This document shows positions 16,207 through 24,586 of a stretch of 46,282 nt of DNA, piece by piece (the stretch's first letter is position 1; the number at the start of each line of letters is the position of its first letter). The position numbers and the translations under genes were made by a program. Under the pieces are notes generated by a model. That model ran no database searches and was not told the origin of the DNA. It was given only the letters and a program-made list of their open reading frames with translations. This DNA is from Pseudomonas sp. CAN1 (GTDB taxonomy: Bacteria > Pseudomonadota > Gammaproteobacteria > Pseudomonadales > Pseudomonadaceae): the NCBI RefSeq assembly GCF_030462585.1, contig NZ_JASMRU010000036.1:1-46282 (forward strand), given 5' to 3'.

Positions 16207-16282
16207 TGGAGCACGCGGGATGCCTGCGGCACGACAATAATTCCTGAGGCTGCGCGTCAGCCCGATAACGGATGGCCCGATC

Positions 16283-17617
16283 ATGATCCATACGCAATCC
16301 GCTCCCCTCGCCGCGGTCGCCCCGCACGGCTCCTCCTTCTTCGGCAAGGTGCGTGGCGCCATGGCCGTCGGCAAGGTGCGCTGGGGCATGCTCGCCCTGG
16401 TGTTCTTCGCCACTACCCTGAACTACATCGACCGCGCCGCCCTGGGCGTGATGCAACCGGTGCTCGCCGAGAAGATGGCCTGGACGGCCATGGACTACGC
16501 CAACATCAACTTCTGGTTCCAGGTCGGCTATGCCATCGGCTTCGTGCTGCAGGGCCGGCTGATCGACCGCATCGGGGTGAAGCGCGCGTTCTTCTTCGCC
16601 GTGCTGCTGTGGAGCTTCGCCACTGGCGCCCACGGCCTGGCCAGCTCGGCGGCGGGCTTCATGGTCTGCCGCTTCATCCTCGGCCTGACCGAAGCGGCCA
16701 ACTACCCGGCCTGCGTGAAGACCACGCGCTTGTGGTTCCCTGCCGGCGAGCGGGCCATGGCCACCGGCATCTTCAACGCCGGCACCAACGTCGGCGCCAT
16801 GGTCACTCCGGCGCTGCTGCCGCTGATCCTCGCGGCCTGGGGCTGGCAGGCGGCGTTCCTGTGCATGAGCGCGCTGGGCTTCGTCTGGGTGGTGCTGTGG
16901 AGCCTGAAGTACTTCAACCCCGAAGAACACCCGACGGTGAAGCAGAGCGAGCTGGACTACATCCAGGAAGCCGACGAGCCGCCGGCCGAGCGCGTGCCCT
17001 TTTCCGCCGTGCTGCGCATGCGCGGCACCTGGGCCTTCGCCCTCGCCTACTCGCTGACCGCACCGGTGTTCTGGTTCTACCTCTACTGGCTGCCGCCGTT
17101 CCTCAACCAGCAGTACGGCCTGGGCATCAGCGTCACCCAGATGGGCATCCCGCTGATGCTGATCTGGCTGACCGCGGACTTCGGCAGCATCGGCGGCGGC
17201 ATCCTCTCGTCCTGGCTGATCGGCCGCGGCATGAACTCGATCCATGCGCGCCTGCTGTCGATGTTCATCTGCGCCTGCGCGATCATCGGCGTGATCTTCG
17301 CCGCCAAGGCCAGCGGCCTGTGGATCGCCGTGGCCGCCATCGCCTTGGGCGTGGGCGCGCACCAGGCGTGGACGGCGAACATCTGGAGCCTGGTGATGGA
17401 CTACACGCCCAAGCACCTGATGAGCACGGTGTTCGGCTTTGGCGGCATGTTCGCGGCCATTGGCGGGATGTTCATGACTCAGATCGTCGGCTACATCCTC
17501 ACCGTCACCCACAACAACTACGCGATCCTCTTCACCATCATCCCGACCATGTACTTCCTGGCCCTGGCCTGGATGTTCTTCATGGCGCCACGCAAGGTGC
17601 CGGGTGCGCCGGAGTGA
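16283..17617 (+). CDS. MFS transporter, anion:cation symporter family (hexuronate/aromatic-acid-like)
   Basis: This 444-residue inner-membrane carrier should have 12 helices. The first helix contains LNYIDRAALGVMQPVLAEKM, the usual opening of the ACS family. Loop 2-3 reads GRLIDRIGVKRAFFFAVLLW and helix 4 GLTEAANYPACVKTTRLWFP. The family carries sugar acids, phthalate and other organic anions. Placed divergently from quiC, as in P. aeruginosa PA0241/PA0242, it most likely imports quinate, shikimate or dehydroshikimate. No strong Shine-Dalgarno precedes ATG 16283. Confidence 0.88.
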   Translation: MIHTQSAPLAAVAPHGSSFFGKVRGAMAVGKVRWGMLALVFFATTLNYIDRAALGVMQPVLAEKMAWTAMDYANINFWFQVGYAIGFVLQGRLIDRIGVKRAFFFAVLLWSFATGAHGLASSAAGFMVCRFILGLTEAANYPACVKTTRLWFPAGERAMATGIFNAGTNVGAMVTPALLPLILAAWGWQAAFLCMSALGFVWVVLWSLKYFNPEEHPTVKQSELDYIQEADEPPAERVPFSAVLRMRGTWAFALAYSLTAPVFWFYLYWLPPFLNQQYGLGISVTQMGIPLMLIWLTADFGSIGGGILSSWLIGRGMNSIHARLLSMFICACAIIGVIFAAKASGLWIAVAAIALGVGAHQAWTANIWSLVMDYTPKHLMSTVFGFGGMFAAIGGMFMTQIVGYILTVTHNNYAILFTIIPTMYFLALAWMFFMAPRKVPGAPE

Positions 17618-17621
17618 TCCT

Positions 17622-17761
17622 TTATCCGCCGGGACCTCTGTGGCGGATAACGCTGGCGCGTTATGCGCCCTACGGGTCGCGGCACTCTTCATGACCCAGC
17701 GCACGCCGGAGTAATCCTTGGCCTGCGTAGGGCGCATAACCTGGAACAGGTTATCCGCCGA
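17622..17761. repeat. GTAGGGCGCATAAC-type repeats, copies 6 and 7
   Basis: A right half (TTATCCGCCG, then GGCGGATAACGCTGGCGCGT to GCGCCCTAC, 17622-17673) is followed by a left half (GTAGGGCGCATAACCTGGAA to TTATCCGCCG, 17727-17761). Confidence 0.85.
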
Positions 17762-17786
17762 GACCATTGCGACGTCCAAGCTGTAA

Positions 17787-17818
17787 CGAAGAGCCCCGCC
17801 AATCGGCGGGGTTCTTCG
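17787..17818. terminator. Bidirectional hairpin between the MFS and cupin genes
   Basis: CGAAGAGCCCCGCC and GGCGGGGTTCTTCG pair over 14 positions with one wobble around a four-base loop. It stands between two convergent genes and probably serves both. Confidence 0.7.
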
Positions 17819-17826
17819 TCATGGGG

Positions 17827-18240
17827 TCACTGCTTCAACGGCGTCAGCACCGGGGCCTTCTCGTCCAGCAGCATCCACACCAGCAGCTTGGCCGGCTTCT
17901 CGTTGCTGGCGTTACGCGACACCAAGTGCGGCGTGTTCGGCGCCTCGTACCAGGACTGGCCGGCCTGGTAGGTCACCGGCTTCTGCCCCTCCAACTGGGA
18001 GATCACCGCGCCTTCGAGCACGTAGGCGAACACCGAGCCGCTGTGTACGTGGGCACCGGAGGCCTGGCCGGGCGCATAGGAGACGGTAATCATCAGGCCC
18101 TTCTTGCCGGCAGCGTCAGGGAGCTTCTGCTCCTGCTGGACCTCGATCTTTTCCTGGGTGGCATCGTGGGCGAAGAGCGGCAGGCTCAGGGCCAGGCCGA
18201 GGCCAGCGAGAAGGCATTTCAGGGAAGTGGTGGCGGGCAT
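17827..18240 (-). CDS. Exported cupin-domain protein
   Basis: This 137-residue protein has a signal peptide (residues 1-24, LLAGLGLALSLPLFAHDA) and a single cupin barrel. Metal-site residues are His64 and His66 (SGAHVHSG), Glu76 (YVLEGA) and His105 (APNTPHLV). The usual cupin_2 pattern is complete, so it likely binds a transition metal in the periplasm. Enzymatic role unknown. ATG 18240 gives the only good signal peptide; upstream frame extension runs into REP DNA. Confidence 0.85.
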   Translation of the reverse strand: MPATTSLKCLLAGLGLALSLPLFAHDATQEKIEVQQEQKLPDAAGKKGLMITVSYAPGQASGAHVHSGSVFAYVLEGAVISQLEGQKPVTYQAGQSWYEAPNTPHLVSRNASNEKPAKLLVWMLLDEKAPVLTPLKQ

Positions 18241-18390
18241 GGCGGTGGTCTCGGCAGTGGGGAGATGGGTCCACGCTACGCCCGGTGTCGGCGAGGGCCA
18301 ACAGCCAATTTCCGGGAAGATCGGGGGGCCATTGTGGGAGTCACGGAGAGTAACGGAGCCGGATTTCAGCTGCGCGACTCTGGTCGGGAC

Positions 18391-18454
18391 TCGCGGACAA
18401 GGTCCGCTCCTACGCCAGTCGTCACCGAGTAGGAGCGGACCTTGTCCACGAAAT
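18391..18454. repeat. REP inverted pair (REPIN)
   Basis: TCGCGGACAAGGTCCGCTCC (from 18391) and GTAGGAGCGGACCTTGTCCA (from 18429) face each other across about 15 bases. They lie between the cupin and Dyp genes. Confidence 0.85.
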
Positions 18455-18474
18455 CGGCGCACCAGCGTCAAAAA

Positions 18475-18502
18475 GAAAGCCCCGCACGTTGACGGGGCTT
18501 TC
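18475..18502 (-). terminator. Rho-independent terminator of the Dyp peroxidase gene
   Basis: GAAAGCCCCG and CGGGGCTTTC form a perfect 10-bp stem with an eight-base loop. On the minus strand it is followed by five T. Confidence 0.85.
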
Positions 18503-18519
18503 AAGGCGCAGCGGCGATA

Positions 18520-19401
18520 TCAGCCCAGCAGCGCGCTCAGGTCGAGCATCCCGCCCTTGCGCGGCGGGCACCAGTAGTAGCCGCCGGTCAGCGGGCGGCT
18601 GAAGCGGTACAGCGCGTCGGTGATACCGTCTTCCAGGCCGCTCATGCGGCGCAGCTGGACCTCGAAGGCGTCCAGGGTGCAGCCGAAAGCGAGGAACATC
18701 AGCCCAGCGTCCTGGCCCTGAGTCCAGGGCATGGAGCGACGGACGATGAAGGCTTCCGGCTCGAAGCTCTCCTGGGCGGTGCGCTTGACGTGGGCGGACT
18801 CCGGCGCGTCGTCCAGCTCCTCGTTGTCGCTCAGGCGGCGGCCCATGATGTCGTCGCGCTCGTGCTGCGGCAGCGCGGCGAAGTCCTGCAACTGGTGGCG
18901 CCATTGCTGGATCGCGGCAAAGCTGCCGCCGGCAATGCCTGCGCCCGATTCAACGATGGCAGCAGCGACGGCGTCGTCGTCCTGCGGGTTCTCGGTGCCG
19001 TCCTCGTAGCCGGTCAGGTCATGGCCGCTGCCGTGGCGGAAGGCCTCGGTCAGGCTGCTCAGCTCCAGCGCCGGTGCCAGCAGGGACTGGACCTCCTGGG
19101 TGCGCAGCAGCAATGCGCCGCGCTCGTCACCGCGCAGCCAGACCCACAGGGCATGCGGGGTAGACGGGTTGTCGACGCCCACGCCGGAGATCGCCGGGAA
19201 CTCGCGCAGCCCGTCGATACGACGCCCCAGAGCGCGCACCAGCGACTCGCCAAAGCCAATCACCGCGCGCTCGCCGTCGGCAAACTGCATCAGGCGATCC
19301 AGCGCGGCGGGCAGGTCCTGCAGCGACTTCAGATCGAAGAACAGATGGCGGGCGTGGGCGGGAACCGGAGTGGCGAGAATGCCGGGCTGGTAGAGGCTCA
19401 T
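18520..19401 (-). CDS. Dyp-type haem peroxidase (YfeX-like)
   Basis: This 293-residue dye-decolourising peroxidase uses haem and hydrogen peroxide to oxidise dyes, phenols or porphyrins. The diagnostic GxxDG motif is GYEDGTENP with Asp134. The proximal haem ligand is probably His204 (ESAHVKRT), and the distal Arg is at 221 or 222 (IVRRSMPW). Length and the C-terminal SRPLTGGYYWCPP match the YfeX class. There is no signal peptide, so it is cytoplasmic unless loaded into an encapsulin, and no encapsulin gene is nearby. Confidence 0.93.
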   Translation of the reverse strand: MSLYQPGILATPVPAHARHLFFDLKSLQDLPAALDRLMQFADGERAVIGFGESLVRALGRRIDGLREFPAISGVGVDNPSTPHALWVWLRGDERGALLLRTQEVQSLLAPALELSSLTEAFRHGSGHDLTGYEDGTENPQDDDAVAAAIVESGAGIAGGSFAAIQQWRHQLQDFAALPQHERDDIMGRRLSDNEELDDAPESAHVKRTAQESFEPEAFIVRRSMPWTQGQDAGLMFLAFGCTLDAFEVQLRRMSGLEDGITDALYRFSRPLTGGYYWCPPRKGGMLDLSALLG

Positions 19402-19468
19402 GACAGCGTCCTTGAACGAAAGAGCGGCGATTCTAATCATCTGGCCACAGAATCCAAGCCGCTCTGCA

Positions 19469-20077
19469 TCAAGGCTTGTGCAATCTTTCCCGCGACGCGG
19501 CCGACTGCGCCTTTTGCCGCTGCCTTTGTCGACGCCACAGCTCCAGCCCGCCGACCAGCACCACCACCGCGAGGAAGATCGGCAGACGGTACGGCCGCAG
19601 GTTGCCCAGCCAGCGTTCCAGCACTTCACCGGCCCAGTAGCCGGCACTGGCGAACAGCAGCGCCCAGCAGAATGCGCCAAGCAGGTTGACCAGCAGGAAG
19701 CGCAGCGGCCCTACCCGGCTCGCGCCGATCAGCAGCGGCCCCGCCAGGCGCATGCCGTAGAGGAAGCGCACGGAGAAGATCGCCAGCAGCGGGTGCCGCT
19801 CGATCAGCCCGGTGACCCGCTCGATGGCCAGGCCCCGGCGCTGCAGCCAGGGCACCGCGCGGTCGCCGGCGCGGCGGCCGGTCCAGTACAGCAACTGGTC
19901 ACCCAGGGTCCCGGCCACTGTTGCCCAGAACACCACCGGCGCGTAGCCGAGCAGGCCCTGGTGGGCCGCCAGGCCGGCGAGGATGAGGATGGTTTCGCCT
20001 TCCAGCAGGCAACCGATGAACAGGGCCAGGTAGCCGTAGCTGGAAAGCAGTTGCGCAAGATTCAGGTGATCGAACAT
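19469..20077 (-). CDS. DedA-family membrane protein
   Basis: This 202-residue inner-membrane protein has four to five hydrophobic segments. Family hallmarks are GCLLEGETILILAG (early Glu), the loop GDQLLYWTGRRAGDRA and the pair FSVRFLYGMRLAGPLLIGASR. DedA proteins act in membrane lipid homeostasis, including flipping of undecaprenyl phosphate or phosphatidylethanolamine in some members. A basic C-terminal tail (LWRRQRQRQK) is cytoplasmic. AAGGA precedes the ATG. The divergent symporter gene shares its upstream region. Confidence 0.9.
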   Translation of the reverse strand: MFDHLNLAQLLSSYGYLALFIGCLLEGETILILAGLAAHQGLLGYAPVVFWATVAGTLGDQLLYWTGRRAGDRAVPWLQRRGLAIERVTGLIERHPLLAIFSVRFLYGMRLAGPLLIGASRVGPLRFLLVNLLGAFCWALLFASAGYWAGEVLERWLGNLRPYRLPIFLAVVVLVGGLELWRRQRQRQKAQSAASRERLHKP

Positions 20078-20459
20078 GCAGGTCCTTGAAAACGGCCAGT
20101 GCCAAGAGCCTAGCGGCTTGGCAGATGTTCTGCTTATCGAACATGACCTGTAAAAAATAAACGACTAACCAGTCAGTCAGAATCGTTAGCAGCCAATCAA
20201 ATCAATCGTTTGCTTACACCATTCGTCATCCGATGTAATTTTTTTCGCTCATGATCAATTCAAGTGTTTGACATATTTGACGGATTTGGCAGACTGCGGC
20301 CCGTTGTCGCAACTGGTTACGTTTTTCCGGCTCCCACTGCCTGGTGCACCGGATGACCTCGGCCGCGCAACCCAACAAAAACAACTTTGTCAGTCGTGGC
20401 CCACCTGCCCGAGCTATGTCTCGGCAGTACGGTTCCCGGCGAGCCAACGGAACGAACAA
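20078..20459. other. Divergent promoter region between the DedA gene and the symporter
   Basis: This 382-bp stretch is more AT-rich than its surroundings near 20150-20280. It holds the second TetR-type operator (20164-20177), a possible promoter (TTGCTT 20210-20215, TGTAAT 20234-20239) and an A-rich motif AACAAAAACAAC (20374-20385) in the leader. No small gene is evident. Confidence 0.6.
20164..20177. promoter_or_regulatory. Second TetR-type operator, shared with quiC
   Basis: ACTAAC-CA-GTCAGT; its reverse complement ACTGACTGGTTAGT differs from the quiC operator at one of 14 positions. It lies between the DedA and symporter genes and could control either. Confidence 0.55.
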
Positions 20460-21914
20460 ATGCTGATCTGGTTTGTAGCGGTGTATCTGGTGATCACCGT
20501 AGCTGTCGGTTTCTACGCCACCACCCGCGTGCACAACTCCTCGGACTATGCCGCCGCTGGCCGGAGCATGTCCTTCCCCCTCGTCGTGACCATGGTGTTC
20601 GCCACCTGGTTCGGCTCCGAGGCTGTCCTTGGCATTCCCGCCACCTTCCTCGAAGAAGGCTTCTCCGGGATCATCGAAGACCCGTTCGGTTCCTTCGGCT
20701 GCCTGATGCTGGTGGGTGTCGTCTTCGCCCGCCCGCTGTACCGCCTGAACCTGCTCACCATCGGTGACTTCTTCCGCAAGCGCTTCGGCCAGCACGTGGA
20801 AATCTTCACCAGCCTGGTGATCATCATTTCCTACATGGGCTGGGTCGCCGCACAGATCACCGCGCTGGGCGTGGTGTTCAGCGTGCTCTCCGACGGCGGC
20901 ATCACCACCACCCAGGGCATGATCATCGGCACCATCATCGTCCTGCTGCACACCCTGTTCGGTGGCATGTGGTCGGTGGCGCTGACCGACTTCCTGCAGA
21001 TGATCATCATCGTCTGCGGTCTGTTCTACCTGGTCTGGCTCATCGGCGACATGGCCGGTGGCCCGGTCAACGTGATCAGCCACGCCGCCAGCGAAGGCAA
21101 GTTCACCTTCCTGCACGGCACCTCGGCCAAGGATATCGTCGCCTTCCTCGGCGCTGCGGTGACCATGATGTTCGGCTCCATCCCGCAGCAGGACGTGTAT
21201 GCCCGCGTGATGTCGGCCAAGACCGAAACGATCGCCAAGCGCGCCACCATGACCGGTGCCTGCTGCTACCTGGTCTTCTGCATGCTGCCGATCTTCCTGA
21301 TCTACGCCGCGCAGATGATCGAGCCGGAGATGGTCAAGCACTGGCTGACCGAAGACTCCCAGCAGATCCTGCCGCGCCTGATCCTGGAACGCACCCCGCT
21401 GTTCGCCCAGATCATGTTCTTCGGCGCCCTGCTCTCGGCCATCATGTCCTCCGCCTCGGGTGCCCTGCTGGCCCCGTCGGTGACCCTGACCGAGAACATC
21501 GTCAAGCACTTCCTGCCCAACATGAGCGACCGCCAGTCCCTGCTGGCCATGCGTTGCAGCGTACTGGCGATGACCGTCGCCACCTGCCTGTTCGCCCTGC
21601 TGTCCAACGCCAGCATCTACGAGATGGTCGGCAACGCCTACAAGGTGACCCTGGTCGCCGCCGTGGTACCGCTGTTCTTCGGCCTGTTCTGGAAGCGCGC
21701 CACCACCCAGGGCGCCCTGACTGCCATCGCCTGCGGCCTGATCGGCTGGGTGTCGCTGGAGCTGGGTCACCAGGAAGGCGACTTCTGGCCGCCGCAGCTG
21801 GTGGGCCTGATCTGCAGCGCCATCGGCATGATCATCGGCTCCCTGGCTCCGCAGTTCAGTGCGCACCGTGGTGAAAGCGTGTCGGACATGGCTGCCGCTG
21901 CTGCCGCCAACTGA
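20460..21914 (+). CDS. Sodium:solute symporter family protein
   Basis: This 484-residue inner-membrane carrier of the SSS/SLC5 family has about 13 helices. Landmarks are the opening LIWFVAVYLVITVAVGFYAT, GRSMSFPLVVTMVFATWFGS, the loop IGDFFRKRFGQ and FGSIPQQDVYARVMSAKT. It uses the sodium gradient for uptake; the solute is not identifiable, and proline or carboxylate-type solutes are possible. ATG 20460 gives the normal N-terminus, although the frame is open back to 20268. The leader carries an AANAANAA-like stretch and the promoter region the shared TetR operator. A strong terminator follows. Confidence 0.88.
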   Translation: MLIWFVAVYLVITVAVGFYATTRVHNSSDYAAAGRSMSFPLVVTMVFATWFGSEAVLGIPATFLEEGFSGIIEDPFGSFGCLMLVGVVFARPLYRLNLLTIGDFFRKRFGQHVEIFTSLVIIISYMGWVAAQITALGVVFSVLSDGGITTTQGMIIGTIIVLLHTLFGGMWSVALTDFLQMIIIVCGLFYLVWLIGDMAGGPVNVISHAASEGKFTFLHGTSAKDIVAFLGAAVTMMFGSIPQQDVYARVMSAKTETIAKRATMTGACCYLVFCMLPIFLIYAAQMIEPEMVKHWLTEDSQQILPRLILERTPLFAQIMFFGALLSAIMSSASGALLAPSVTLTENIVKHFLPNMSDRQSLLAMRCSVLAMTVATCLFALLSNASIYEMVGNAYKVTLVAAVVPLFFGLFWKRATTQGALTAIACGLIGWVSLELGHQEGDFWPPQLVGLICSAIGMIIGSLAPQFSAHRGESVSDMAAAAAAN

Positions 21915-21934
21915 TCGCGCTATGGATGAAGAAG

Positions 21935-21961
21935 AAGCCCCGCCTTGTGCGGGGCTTTTTT
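21935..21961 (+). terminator. Rho-independent terminator of the symporter gene
   Basis: AAGCCCCGC (21935-21943) and GCGGGGCTT (21949-21957) form a perfect 9-bp stem followed by a T run to 21961. Confidence 0.88.
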
Positions 21962-22176
21962 GTGTTCGTTGATTGGGATTGGGCGCCTCGGCAGGCAGGC
22001 TTGTTTGTTTGGGTTGGAGCGTTTGCCTTGGGTTGGCCCTTGCCGTACGCCTCGTACAGGCACGGCCGAGCCAGCTGATGCCATGGCTACCGCTCACGCC
22101 GAACAGTCCCCCTCCCTCTGGGACAGGGTTAGGGTGAGGGGCTTTTGACTTTGTAGGAGCGGAGCTTCTCCGCGAT

Positions 22177-22230
22177 GCTTTGGCTTTGGCTTTGGCTTTG
22201 GCTTGGGCTTGGGCTTGGGCTTGGGCTTGG
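22177..22230. repeat. GCTTTG/GCTTGG hexanucleotide microsatellite, 9 units
   Basis: Four GCTTTG units are followed by five GCTTGG units. Module copy 1 has only about three such units at the same place (about 9982-9999), so this array has expanded in copy 2 only. Confidence 0.95.
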
Positions 22231-22283
22231 GCTGAGGAGTTTCCGCGCCGCCTCGGCGTACGCGCGGACTCCGTGTTTCGCCC

Positions 22284-22462
22284 CCTCGGGCGACCTACTT
22301 TGGAAAGACCCAAAGTAGGCAAAGGTCTCGCCCCTACATCCGGCTTTTCGCTTCGCGAAAAGTACCCTCGGTTCTTCGGAGTTCCAGGGGCCCGCTGCGA
22401 AGGACCGTCCCTGGCCCATCGCAGCTCTCGCGACATCCATGTCGCTCAACCCCTGAAACTCC
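22284..22462. other. Multi-hairpin core of module copy 2
   Basis: The stems correspond to those of copy 1: CCTACTTTGG (22294-22303) with CCAAAGTAGG (22310-22319); CTTTTCGC with GCGAAAAG (22344-22362); GGAGTTCCAGGGG (22378-22390) with CCCCTGAAACTCC (22450-22462); CTGCGA (22395-22400) with TCGCAG (22419-22424). The first and last differ from copy 1 by paired changes that keep base pairing. Confidence 0.7.
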
Positions 22463-22553
22463 GATCACCTTCGGCCTCCTGAAAGGGGCACCCCGGAGCG
22501 TGCGGGTATTTCTCTGGAAGTCATCAATATCCAGAGCCAGAGCCGGTGTTTGC

Positions 22554-22629
22554 GTAGGGCGGATAACCCGGAACGGGTTATCCGCCGATGTCACGACGGC
22601 GGATAACGCTGGCGCGTTATGCGCCCTAC
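22554..22629. repeat. GTAGGGCGGATAAC-type inverted repeat, copy 8 (full)
   Basis: A complete element, with left half GTAGGGCGGATAACCCGGAA and right half GGCGGATAACGCTGGCGCGT ending GCGCCCTAC. It occupies the same position in module copy 2 as copy 2 of the repeat does in module copy 1. Confidence 0.9.
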
Positions 22630-22672
22630 CGTCCATGCGCCCCTCGCGCCGAACCTTCCGGCAACCCTAGGC

Positions 22673-22712
22673 TGTAGGATGGCGTGGAGCGCAGCGATAC
22701 CCATGCTGCCCG
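22673..22712. repeat. GGATGGCGTGGAGCGCAGCG repeat, copy 2
   Basis: GTAGGATGGCGTGGAGCGCA continues to CCCATGCTGCCCGC, matching 10501-10540 apart from flanks. Confidence 0.85.
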
Positions 22713-22753
22713 CGCGCCATACACGCACTCCTGCCGTTACCTCTGAGTCATGC

Positions 22754-22830
22754 GGTTCGCGAGCAAGCTCGCTCCTACAAAAGGCACACCGAGGCTCATC
22801 TGGTCTGTAGGAGCGAGCTTGCTCGCGAAC
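22754..22830. repeat. REP inverted pair (REPIN)
   Basis: GTTCGCGAGCAAGCTCGCTC (from 22755) and GTAGGAGCGAGCTTGCTCGC (from 22806) face each other across about 28 bases, just beyond the GFA gene stop. Confidence 0.9.
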
Positions 22831-22848
22831 GCTTTGCACCGGCCGCTC

Positions 22849-23214
22849 TTAAGGTTTCGGCGCCGAAACCACACTCCGGCTCTTGCCATCCACCTTCAGT
22901 ACCGGCAGCGACTCGGGGTCAAACCCATCGATGCAGCAGGCATTCACGCTGAGCACCGCCGGGTTGCTGCGGCGCTGGTGGTAGACGTAGATGCCGCAGG
23001 TTCCGCAGAAGTAATGCATGGCCACCCCGGTGTTCCAGCGATACAGGCGCAATGCCTGGTCGCCGCGGGTGAGGCGGAAGTTGTCCTTGGGTACGGTGGC
23101 CATCAGGGCGTTGCGCTTGCCGCACAGCGAGCAGTCGCAGCGCACCAGTTCATCGAGTTCCGCGTCGAAGGCGAAGGCCACCGCGCCGCAGTGGCAGGTG
23201 CCGGTGTAATGCAT
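22849..23214 (-). CDS. GFA-family (glutathione-dependent formaldehyde-activating-like) protein
   Basis: This 121-residue zinc protein of the GFA/CENP-V fold has ligand cysteines in the usual order: CHCG near residue 7, CDCSLCGKR near 26 and FCGTCGIYVYHQRRSNP near 69-85. The family includes glutathione-binding proteins, but enzymatic formaldehyde activation is doubtful for most members. It stands alone, facing a REP pair downstream. Confidence 0.9.
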   Translation of the reverse strand: MHYTGTCHCGAVAFAFDAELDELVRCDCSLCGKRNALMATVPKDNFRLTRGDQALRLYRWNTGVAMHYFCGTCGIYVYHQRRSNPAVLSVNACCIDGFDPESLPVLKVDGKSRSVVSAPKP

Positions 23215-23367
23215 GGCTGAATACTCCTGGATGGACGTACCCAGCGTAGACCGCCAGCTTATTCGTGAATTCAGCTCAACTATCCTTTGCCGTTCATCGC
23301 GTTTTTCTCACGGGCCGAGTTCCGGACAATGCCGTCCATCGCATCCATTCGTCCGGAGCCCCACACC

Positions 23368-24567
23368 ATGCCCCTCGCACTCCTCGCGCTGACCCTCAGC
23401 GCCTTCGCCATCGGCACGACGGAGTTCGTCATCGTCGGCCTGATACCCACCATTGCCAGCGACCTGGGCGTCACCCTGCCCTCCGCCGGCCTGCTGGTCA
23501 GCCTCTACGCCCTGAGCGTCGCCATCGGCGCGCCGCTGCTCACCGCCATGACTGGGCGCATCCCGCGCAAGGACTTGCTGGTCGGCCTGATGGCACTGTT
23601 CACCGTTGGCAATCTGGTGGCCTGGCAGGCGCCCAGCTATGAATCGCTGATCATCGCGCGCATCCTCACGGGCCTGGCCCACGGCGTGTTCTTCTCGGTC
23701 GGCTCGATCATCGCCACCAACCTGGTGAGCAAGGACAAGGCTGCCAGCGCCATCGCCACCATGTTCAGCGGCATGACCGTGGCCTTCGTCACTGGCATCC
23801 CCCTGGGCACCTTCATCGGCCAGCACCTGGGCTGGCGCGTGACCTTCCTGGTGGTCGCCGCCTTCGGCGTGGTCGCCCTGCTCGGCAGCCTGCTGTTCGT
23901 GCCGAAGAACATCCAGCACACCCCGCCGGCGCCGCTGCTGCGCCAGGCCCGCGTGCTGCTGCAACCGCGCCTGCTGCTGGTCTATGCGATGACTGCCGTG
24001 GGCTACGGCGGCTCGCTGATCGCCTTCACCTTCCTCGCGCCGATCCTCCAGGACCTCGCTGGTTTCAGCCCGAACATGGTCGGTGCCGTGCTCCTGGCCT
24101 ACGGTGTCTCGGTGGCCATCGGCAACATCTGGGGCGGCCGCCTGGCCGACAAGCGCGGCCCGGTGAGCGCACTGAAGATCATCTTCGGCCTGCTGGCTTC
24201 GGTGCTGCTGGTGCTGACCTTCACTGCCGGCAACCCGTGGCTGGTGGTACTGACAGTGCTGGCCTGGGGCGCAGTGGCATTCGGCAACGTACCGGGCCTG
24301 CAGGTGTATGTGGTGCAGCAGGCCGAGCGCGTGGCGCCGGACGCCGTGGACGTCGCCGCCGGCTTCAACATCGCTGCCTTCAACCTCGGCGTGGCCGGTG
24401 GTTCCTGGGCCGGCGGCCTGGTGGTCAGCCACCTCGGCCTGGGTCATACGCCCTGGATCGCCGCCGTCGTCACCCTCGCCGCCTTCGGCCTGACCGCCCT
24501 GAGTGGCCGTCTGGACCGCAGCAATTCCATGGAACCCGCCGCCCCTGGCGCGGTTCCCACTCACTGA
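23368..24567 (+). CDS. MFS transporter, DHA1 drug/arabinose-efflux type (AraJ-like)
   Basis: This 399-residue inner-membrane proton antiporter has about 12 helices. The opening [20 protein letters not shown] followed by [13 protein letters not shown] is the usual start of the AraJ/YdhP group. The loop [14 protein letters not shown] and [11 protein letters not shown] are the expected MFS motif A elements. The frame is open to 23287, but ATG 23368 with GGAG before it gives the family N-terminus. The next gene (DkgB type) starts 19 bases after the stop, so the two are probably co-transcribed. Confidence 0.9.
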   Translation: MPLALLALTLSAFAIGTTEFVIVGLIPTIASDLGVTLPSAGLLVSLYALSVAIGAPLLTAMTGRIPRKDLLVGLMALFTVGNLVAWQAPSYESLIIARILTGLAHGVFFSVGSIIATNLVSKDKAASAIATMFSGMTVAFVTGIPLGTFIGQHLGWRVTFLVVAAFGVVALLGSLLFVPKNIQHTPPAPLLRQARVLLQPRLLLVYAMTAVGYGGSLIAFTFLAPILQDLAGFSPNMVGAVLLAYGVSVAIGNIWGGRLADKRGPVSALKIIFGLLASVLLVLTFTAGNPWLVVLTVLAWGAVAFGNVPGLQVYVVQQAERVAPDAVDVAAGFNIAAFNLGVAGGSWAGGLVVSHLGLGHTPWIAAVVTLAAFGLTALSGRLDRSNSMEPAAPGAVPTH

Positions 24568-24586
24568 TCGACCAAGGAGATTTCCC

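Larger units (their letters stand above)
15744..16282. other. Divergent promoter region between quiC and the MFS carrier
   Basis: This 539-bp stretch contains the TetR-type operator (15844-15857) and a perfect palindrome CCGCCGATCGGCGG (16193-16206). The part from 15918 to 16160 has a weakly protein-like minus-strand frame without a convincing start, which I do not call as a gene. Confidence 0.6.
22106..22712. repeat. Composite intergenic module, copy 2
   Basis: This matches 9909-10540 part for part in the same orientation: GGGTTAGGGTGAGGGG, REP, hexamer run, hairpin core (22284-22462), two CCAGAG units, GTAGGGCGG inverted element and the GGATGGCGTGGAGCGC element. With flanks it fills the whole gene-free stretch from the symporter terminator to the GFA gene (21962-22848), where no gene is seen. 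Confidence 0.85.

Noticed and set aside
15918..16232. Possible 104-aa minus-strand gene or gene relic between quiC and the MFS carrier
   Set aside because: The C-terminal part looks mildly protein-like, but there is no good start, no recognisable domain, and it sits in a divergent promoter region.
20226..22436. Minus-strand open frame of 736 aa opposite the symporter
   Set aside because: It translates the antisense of the symporter plus the repeat module (AQAQAQAKAKAK run from the hexamers); His/Asp/Gln-rich with no motif.
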